From Chaetomium olivaceum (Eukaryota > Ascomycota > Sordariomycetes > Sordariales > Chaetomiaceae), in contig JAYWVB010000036.1 in assembly GCA_039881045.1 (NCBI GenBank), positions 186,001 to 250,000 on the forward strand: 64,000 nucleotides of DNA, written 5' to 3'. A program made the position numbers and the translations under genes. Of the stretch, positions 57,258 through 64,000 are shown piece after piece. Below the pieces are notes generated by a model that was given only the letters and a program-made list of their open reading frames with translations, ran no database searches and was not told the origin of the DNA. Position 1 is the first letter of the stretch. Each line of letters opens with the position of its first letter.

Positions 57258-58672
57258 AATGACCAGAGTGCTCCCCCACACGTTCCAAGGGATAAAAAAA
57301 AAAAGAGAAATGCAAAAAATAGACATGGGTAGAAAGGAGGGCATGGAAGGGAAATAAAAATATTCAATTCATCCCCCTCAAAAAAAGAAAAAAAGGAAGG
57401 AAAAAAAGAACGGGGAAGAGAAAAATGACCAAAGAGACCGAACAAAACCCCCAAGACAGGGGCCCACGAAAAACGTTTCGAAGAGTGAGGCTCAAGGCAA
57501 CCTCACCCCTTGGATTCTTCGCACTGTTTGTTCCCTTGAGCCAGGGCTAACTGTTCAAAGGGGTCAAGATAAGCCGTCCAGCTGTCCTACCTTCCGAGTT
57601 CGAACAAGTCTCGCATCTTCAAGCCACTTTTGGTAAGACACTAAACCGGCGGCGACACTGACCACGTTTCACAGAGCTAGTTGTCACGGAGTACCGTCCA
57701 TGCACTCCAAACTTTGATAGTAGCCCTTGTCCGCCCCTTTTTGACCAGAGCCCTCACTGTATGCTGGGTGGACCGGAGAGGGCGTCGACGGGATCCTTTT
57801 TTTCTCAATCTAATGCCAGCCGCTGTGAAGTCACAACGGATTTCCCGAGGCTTTTGCAGTTGATGGCCTTGACCAGGAACCGGATCTATCTATCTGTATC
57901 CCGCAGATGATTGCCATTCCACAATGAGTACGGTCATCTTAGATTCCAACTTGGACATCAAGAAAGTTCTACCTTCCTTTTTTTCTAGATTTAAGACATG
58001 AAGAAACGTAATGGGAAAATATAATCAGTAGAATACTATCGAACACCGCGACATTGCCTGTGGACATTACACGCGTCGGTGTATGCCCAAGCAGCAGGCA
58101 GAACCCCATGACCAGTGTGAGATGAGTGACCAAACCAACATGCCCCAAGATTGCAAGTAGGAACACCTTCGCGGATGCACGCATGACTTCGAGACAGACA
58201 ACCCCTAAAAGGGAACACATAGCGAGAGAAACACACGCATGGGGGACATCGCAGCAAACAAACAGATCACCTTCGCTTCCCCTAAGCAACCAACCCCCCT
58301 ACGCGCAAAAACAAGGCAATCAGAACGCGAGCAGTCTGCATGCAACTCAGCTCGAAGAAACCATCCAGCCTTGAAATTCCTCTTCCCGGCTATATACAAA
58401 ACCTACCCACGACGACGAAAGGCCCTAATCGTCCCGCAGCCAAAGAAGCCGAAAAACCCATTTTTTTCGAAACGAAGCTTCCCCTCCAAAACTCCACAAA
58501 GATGGAAACGGACCGTATAAACAGTGGAAAAGGAAGACATGAGAGCGCCCGTAGACGAGTTCTGATGACGTGTGACACATGTGGCGTGGAGCCCCGAAAC
58601 CCCGGCTTTCTAGAAAGATCAACCAACCATCCTAAAGGAACGCCTAGGTATCTATGCATGGCCGTAGCTCGT
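57258..58672. other. 1.4-kb convergent intergenic interval
   Basis: Between the 3' ends of the RCC1 and Arg5,6 genes. It begins with an A/G-rich tract (57292-57420) and otherwise shows no gene, tRNA or long repeat. Confidence 0.55.
57292..57420. repeat. A/G-rich tract with several A runs
   Basis: Purine-rich stretch on the plus strand with A runs of 7-11 bases, immediately after the RCC1 stop codon, probably within its 3' UTR or just beyond. Confidence 0.7.
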
Positions 58673-61371
58673 TTACATGACGGGGATGCCCTCGTACTCG
58701 GCATAACCCAGGGCGAGGTTCATGTTCTCTGTTTCTGGCGTTAGCAACTAACCGTCAAAGCATATCGAGGTCACAAAAGGTAGAACTTACGCAGACATTG
58801 GGTAGCGGCGCCCTTGAGCAGGTTATCGATGGTCGCACAGACCACAACACGCTTCCCGCTCTTGTCGACCTCAAACCCACCAATCTCCACGCCGTGCTTC
58901 CCGCTGATGTTCTTGACCAGCGGCGCCTCGCCGACGACCTTGACCAGCTTCTCGCCGGCGTAGCGGTCCTGGTAGATCTGCCGGATGTCGCGCGACGTCA
59001 TGGTCTTGTTGAGCGGGATCGAGATGGTGTGATGGATGCCGCGGAACCAGACGGCGACGTGCGGCACGAAGGCCACCTGGGCGCCGAGCTGGGCGCTGAC
59101 CTCGCGCTCGTGGATGTGGCCCGTCAAGCTGTACGGGATGATGTTGTCCGTGAGCAGGTTGACGTCGTTCTTGGGCGACGGCTTGGTGCCGGCACCCGAG
59201 TAGCCGGAGATGCCAAAGATGTGGGGCATGCCGCCGAGGTGGGACACGAGGGGAGCAATGCCGAGTTGCGCCGCCGTAGCGTAGCAACCGGGGTTGGCAA
59301 TCTGCGTAGACTGGGTGATGTCGGCCCTGGCGACTAGCTCAGGAAGACCGTAGGTCCACGTGTTGTCGAAACGGTAGTCGGCCGAGAGGTCGACAATGAC
59401 GCTCTTGTGGTCAGATCCCTTGCGGCCATCGTAGACGGCCTCTACGAACGGCTTGCACACTCCGTTTGGCAGAGCCATGACCCAGCAATCGATATCACCA
59501 CGGCGTTCCATATCCCGGACGTCTTCGGGGCTGAGGTTCTCATAGATGACGTCCCTCTTGTTGTAGCCTTCCAGCTTGGTGCCCGCGAGCTCGCGCGACG
59601 ACGAAACATGGCGGAGGTCCATGTTCGGGTGAGAGTCGAGCAGGCGGATCAACTCCTGCCCGGTAAACCCACGGGCGCCGATTAGGGCTACCCTGGCGGG
59701 CTGGGACTTGGATGCGTTCCGCTTGCCAATAGGAGGGTTGGGGTTTGTCTGGGTGACGTACGTCCTCCGGCTGGTCTGCCCAAAGATCGGAGATGAGAGG
59801 ATTGGGCGACGAGCGAGGGTCGAGTACGAGCGAGCCTGCTGGGCGACGGGCTTAGCACCGTTGGTCGCGGCACGCTGCAACCGCGACTCGAGGTTGGAGT
59901 TTCCAAGCATGGCGCGGCCGTTCTCAGTGAAGTCCTTCATCAACCGCACTACCTCCCCACCCTCCTCAATTCCATACCAGAACATCACACTGCCGTTTCT
60001 CGTAACGCTCCCGTCGGCCTTGTCAAAAAACCACCCAAGATTCTCGTCGTCCTCCTTGACGGTCCAGACAAGCTGGGGGTGCTCCTTACGCAGAGCGGTG
60101 AATATGTTGTCGGCGACGTTAGTCAGCCACCCGGACTTGCTGATGGTGAGGGTGGCAAGAGTAGCCTGGCGCCCGTTGCTTGCCGGCAAGACGATGGCAA
60201 GAGCATTCATAGGCCCGTCATAGTATGCCTTAAAGTTGTTCTCGCCGAGGAACTCGAGATACTTGTCGACGGTGGCCAGTGCATCGGGCCCCTCCCGATC
60301 CCGGACCAGCACCTCCTTTAGCTTGTCGACGTCCTTGAACTCGGACAGGCTCGTGGCCGAAAGCAGCTTGCTTCCACGGCGGATGAGGGTACCGGCGCCG
60401 GAGTCGGTAAACAGCTCCTTTTGGAGCTCACCGGGGTGGATGATGGCAACGCTGGTAGCGCGCGGCAGTGTATCCAACAACTCCTTGATCTCCTTGATCT
60501 TTAGCCTTGTGCCATACTTGACCCACGACTGAGACATGAGGTGCTCATATTCTTCATCCAGGTTGATGGCCGAGATCTTCTGGCCCCCGGCGTCAAAGAG
60601 ACCCCCTTTCTCAGACAGGTAAACAACCTTCAGGGGCTCGAGAGCACGGGCCAACTCGGCGGCAGCGACGTCGGCGTTGACGTTGAGGATCTGACCATCG
60701 TCGGTTTCGGCCATGGAAGTGAGAATGGGGAGATAGCCATTGTTAATGGCCGTCTCGATGGGCTGCTTGTTGACACCAGTGATTTTGCCAACCAGCCCCC
60801 ACTTCTCCTTATTCAGATACTCTGCCCTGAACATGCCGGTCGTCAGGGGCTGTGCGTGCACACCCTTTTCCTCCAGCTTGTTGACGAGGTTGAGGTTTTC
60901 CTGGAGGAAGAGGTCGCGTGCGACACGCAGCGTCTTGGGGTCGGTAACCCGGATGCCTTCTTCGAACTGGGGCTCGATGCCGGCCTGCTCCAGCAGGGTG
61001 TTGAGCTGCGGCCCAGCGCCATGGACGATAATAGGGTAGAGGCCAACTGTATAGAGAAAAGCCAAGCTAGAGCAGAGCTCGTCGATGTAGTCGGTCAGGA
61101 TGGCGCCGCCGACCTTAATCACAGCGAAGCGTTGCGACGAGACGGATGTGAAGAGCGAGAGATATTGTTGGACTTCCCGCTTAGACCCGACGGACGAGAG
61201 AGTCTGCACAATCATACCCCGCGTGCTCAGGTCGGTGGTTCGGGCGGCGGATGAGGAGAACGGCCTTTCGCGGCGAAGGGCGACGGGGACGGCAACGGCG
61301 CGTGACCGGGGAAGACGGCGGACGCTGCGGCGGGCACCTGCCCTGAGGGCAACAGCACAAGCGGAGAGCAT
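58673..61371 (-). CDS. ARG5,6: Bifunctional acetylglutamate kinase / N-acetyl-gamma-glutamyl-phosphate reductase (Arg5,6)
   Basis: Mitochondrial precursor for steps two and three of arginine synthesis: it phosphorylates N-acetylglutamate, then reduces the product to the semialdehyde. Exon 1 is 61371-58791 and exon 2 is 58728-58673, with a 62-nt intron (GTAAGT, CTAAC, ACAG). The last exon gives QNMNLALGYAEYEGIPVM; total 878 residues. Residues 1-50 are an Arg/Ser/Ala-rich mitochondrial presequence. The kinase domain spans about 80-340 (FAVIKVGGAIL, IIVHGAGPQLN, NVNADVAAAE). A GNAT-like regulatory domain spans about 345-500. A linker at about 505-545 is rich in Arg and Ser (RSYSTLARRP, TSRRTYVTQ) like an internal presequence. 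The reductase spans 558-878 with GARGFTGQE, NPGCYATAAQ (catalytic Cys near 696) and GYSGAGTKPSPKND. In yeast and Neurospora the precursor is cut in the linker into two enzymes. Confidence 0.95.
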
Positions 61372-62526
61372 CTTGGTGGCCGGGTCTGGTTATTCTTGGG
61401 AAAGAGAACTGGAAGGGCGTGCGGGCCGAGGAAGGAAAGTCGAGAACGTCTCGAAGTAGCAACCGAAGACGGTGGGCGGGAGGAGTTTCTTGACGAATCG
61501 GAGGCGTTCAATGGCAAACTAAACCTCGGATGAGTCAATTCCCAAGCGGACCATACACCATTGGACGCGGAGAAACCAAGGGGAGCAAGGACGGAGGAAA
61601 GGCGGAGGCCCTGCCGAGAGTCAATGGCACAAGATCGAGGCCGGAAGCGAAGCCGGGAGTCAATGTTTGACCAGGGCTTTTTTAAAGGTTGGGGCCTGGC
61701 AAGTGTCGGTCAAGGGGTGATGGAGGGGCAACCAAACCAAGGAAAAAAAATCGACACCGAAACCGCTGGTGAGGGGAGCATCCCAGGCCCTGGTCAGTGG
61801 CTGCAGCTAATGCGGAGCGACTTCGGCATGCGACTCAGTACGGCCGCGTCGTCCCCAAAAACATGCGATTCCCTTGGAAACTGCTTGGTTAATAGCGCAT
61901 GCGTGAGCTTTCTTCCTGCCTGCATATGCAAAAGTCGCATGGTTTCATTTAGGCGAGGACGAGGGAGGCAGCCTAAGTAACCATCTTAACTCGCTTTCGA
62001 GGCCGTCAATGTGCATACCCTGATTTGAACAGCCATCTAGTGGTGTTTACACAACAGGTATGTTCACCAGAAAGATCATGTTGGCAACGTCACGGCGAGG
62101 CATGAACCAGAATAGCACTACATTGCAAGAGCTAGATGTTTAGAGGTAGCCTAGCGTCTCGAAGTAGTAGCCCATTTGCGCAGCAAAAACTCGCTACCCG
62201 CTCCTTAGGGTCTTCTAGTGCTTTTTGTCCGTCCTGCTCATCACCACGAACTCTCGCATTCTAATGCGCCGCTTCCACACGAGTAAAAAATACTTGGGTA
62301 GGCATGACCAAAGACTCATCGTAACTTGATTAACGCATGAGGAACCTGCTCCCTCGAATCATCATAAGTACAGCTACATTCAGAGGCAGCGTCACCCCAG
62401 ACTGAGATCCACGCAACGCCAAGCGGGCTGCTACCAGCCAGAAAACAAACTCCCAGAAAAAGTAATATGAAAACGAGCGCCATTCATTCGCCCGGTGGAT
62501 ATCGAGTCGTCATGGTTATCGTTGAA
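61372..62526. other. 1.2-kb intergenic interval
   Basis: Upstream of Arg5,6 and downstream of the SNARE gene, both on the minus strand. It should contain the Arg5,6 promoter. A search by eye for clear GCN4/CPC1-type TGACTC sites gives only TGAGTCA near 61531-61537, which does match that core and lies 160 bases upstream of the start. Confidence 0.55.
61531..61537. promoter_or_regulatory. Candidate CPC1/Gcn4 site (TGAGTCA)
   Basis: Palindromic TGAGTCA, the consensus of the amino-acid-starvation bZIP activator (Gcn4 in yeast, CPC-1 in Neurospora), about 160 bases upstream of the Arg5,6 start codon. Arginine genes are classic targets of this regulator, so position and sequence both fit. Binding is inferred. 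Confidence 0.5.
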
Positions 62527-63400
62527 TTAGTTTCCGCGGGTGGTAACAACTAGAAGCTCGTCAGCAAAACATGGTTTGAATCAAAAGTGGGTGGAAGCCA
62601 CAAACCAGCTGGGATGATGATGATGGCGAGAAGGACTACAATACCGACACCTATCCAGATGCGCATTTTCATGTCCTACAGAACAGTTAGGCGCAATGGA
62701 GTACGCGGGGTGTCGCGGATCCGCTTACCTTCCACCACATCTGCCTCCGGACCCGACCGGCGCGGCCGTGGAAGTCCTGGGCTGCGGCTTGCAGGCCGTC
62801 CGACTTGTCTTGCAGATTCTCCAGGCGCTCGCCGCGATCCCTGACACTTTCTACATTGTGGCTCGCCGCTTTGATGGCACCGTTGAGTTCCTGGTGAAGA
62901 GTGTCAGTCTACAATCCCAGGCGAGCAACACAAAAACCTTGAATCAATCGGGCGGACAGAAGCAGCGTATGGGTTTGGCGCGGCATTCGGGTGGTGCGCT
63001 CGTCAGAGTCGGGTTCTCTGGGGCGAGTTACCAACCCCTCTTAATTAAGCGGCTGGGGAAGCCGACACTTGGAGGTGCGCCGCGGCGATGTCTGAGTGGG
63101 GAGGCATCTCCGTAAATCTCAGAGTATGTCCGGTTTGGGCGCTGCAGTAGGGAGGCTGATGGTTGAACGCCTCTCGAGAACGGCGATGTTGTCGCTTGCC
63201 GCCCAACGATGGTTCGAGCATTGAATGCGCGACCGAGCCCAGCACGCGCTGCTTCCCCGATTGATGCAAAAAATGCAAACATAGCATTAACCCACCTCCT
63301 TCATGACTCCAAATCTGTCCTGGCCAGAGCCTGACGGAGCGGTCGGGTCCTGCGAGCCCTGACCCTTAGGACGGAACGGGTCGTAAGCTCCCGAAGCCAT
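62527..63400 (-). CDS. Synaptobrevin-like v-SNARE (Snc family)
   Basis: R-SNARE of secretory vesicles that pairs with plasma-membrane or endosomal Q-SNAREs. Four exons: 63400-63296, 62890-62729, 62675-62606, 62549-62527, total 119 residues, close to yeast Snc1/2. Introns: 63295-62891 (GTGGGT, GACTGAC, CCAG, 405 nt), 62728-62676 (GTAAGC/GTAG) and 62605-62550 (GTTTGT, GCTGAC, CTAG). The N-terminus MASGAYDPFRPKGQG is short and disordered. The SNARE helix reads NVESVRDRGERLENLQDKSD, with the Arg zero layer and family signature, then RVRKQMWWKDMKMR at the membrane edge, one membrane span (IWIGVGIVVLLAIIII) and a short lumenal end PAVVTTRGN. Every splice junction keeps the family alignment. All four exons are too short to stand out as open frames. 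Confidence 0.85.
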
Positions 63401-64000
63401 TTTGACGATAGACGGCGAAATTTGTTGACGGAACGGACGATACGTTTAGAGTTTAGCAATCGCAAGGCGTATAAATCTGTGCGAAAGTCGGCGCGTGGTT
63501 GGCAGTCGATGGCGAGGGTATTCGGTGGTGGTGGTGGAGAGATGCAGAATGATGGTGGGTGATGAAAGACGTTGCGCAGGCGGTGGTTGTTGAACCTGTT
63601 TTGCAGGCGACACGCCAGCCAGCCAGGGGGGGTGCCCGGGAACGAGGCTGTGTCAGGTGGCACTCGAAGTGATGAAATGGCCCGCTTACTGCTCTAGCAG
63701 ATTGACGCCTAGAATAGAAGAGATACTGTTAAGAGATCAACATGCAAAGCATGCCCAGTGCCACCAACAGCCCATCCCGCCAAGCACTCGGCCCAAATCA
63801 AACAACCCAAGCACACATGCAAGAGCTTTGTTCGGGCCTGAAGCTTACCGCAAGGAGACCTGAATTGTTCTTTATATATTTCGAGTAGGTTCAATCACGA
63901 CTAGCTGGCTCTTCTTGATTTCTCACGAGCAAGTCTTGTCGACTTGCCGCTCATATTCGGTGGTTCTATTCGTGGTTCGGACTAAACCAGCCCGTGTGGA
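63401..64000. other. Terminal 600 bp, no gene seen
   Basis: Upstream of the SNARE gene; probably its promoter and 5' UTR. No coding sequence was recognised to the window end. Confidence 0.5.

Overview
The window looks like nuclear DNA of a filamentous ascomycete, most likely a sordariomycete. The genes are split by short introns (mostly 52-131 nt, GTRNGT donors, CTRAC-type branch sites). The proteins are fungal (bifunctional Arg5,6, GT32 mannosyltransferase, Tcd1, RCC1/Prp20, a Crypton tyrosine recombinase). Gene density is low: about 16 genes or relics in 64 kb, separated by 0.3-7 kb stretches with no supported coding sequence. No rRNA, convincing tRNA, CRISPR array or secondary-metabolite cluster was seen.

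Layout. 1-1684 (+): 3' part of an oxysterol-binding protein gene carrying a one-base frameshift. 1685-8742: gene-poor. 8743-11235 (+): Est1-type RNA/DNA-binding-domain protein with an N-terminal CCHH finger-like motif. 14640-17271 (-): trypsin-like serine protease-fold protein whose first intron holds an 11-copy 16-bp minisatellite. 22473-23086 (+) and 27058-28030 (+): two orphan proline/serine-rich proteins, the second probably frameshifted in a G run. 30590-33212 (-): a degenerate Crypton DNA transposon with a nonsense codon and a frameshift but an intact catalytic H-x-x-R ... Y core.

From about 37 kb the window becomes a normal housekeeping segment: GT32 glycosyltransferase (+), mitochondrial acyl-CoA synthetase (+), small secreted cysteine-rich protein (+), SDR oxidoreductase (-), tRNA t6A dehydratase Tcd1 (+), RNA 3'-terminal phosphate cyclase (-, with two compensating frameshifts), two uncertain small genes (-), quinolinate phosphoribosyltransferase (-), Ran exchange factor RCC1/Prp20 (+), the arginine enzyme Arg5,6 (-) and a synaptobrevin-like v-SNARE (-).

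The genes do not form one pathway. They cover lipid transport and activation, NAD and arginine synthesis, RNA modification and repair, glycosylation, vesicle fusion and nuclear transport. Several single-base frame breaks fall inside otherwise well-conserved genes (OSBP, RNA cyclase). This suggests residual indel errors in the assembly, and gene models in uncertain regions should be read with that in mind. The most biologically interesting items are the Crypton relic, the intronic minisatellite, the protease with an unassigned N-terminal region, and the secreted six-cysteine protein.
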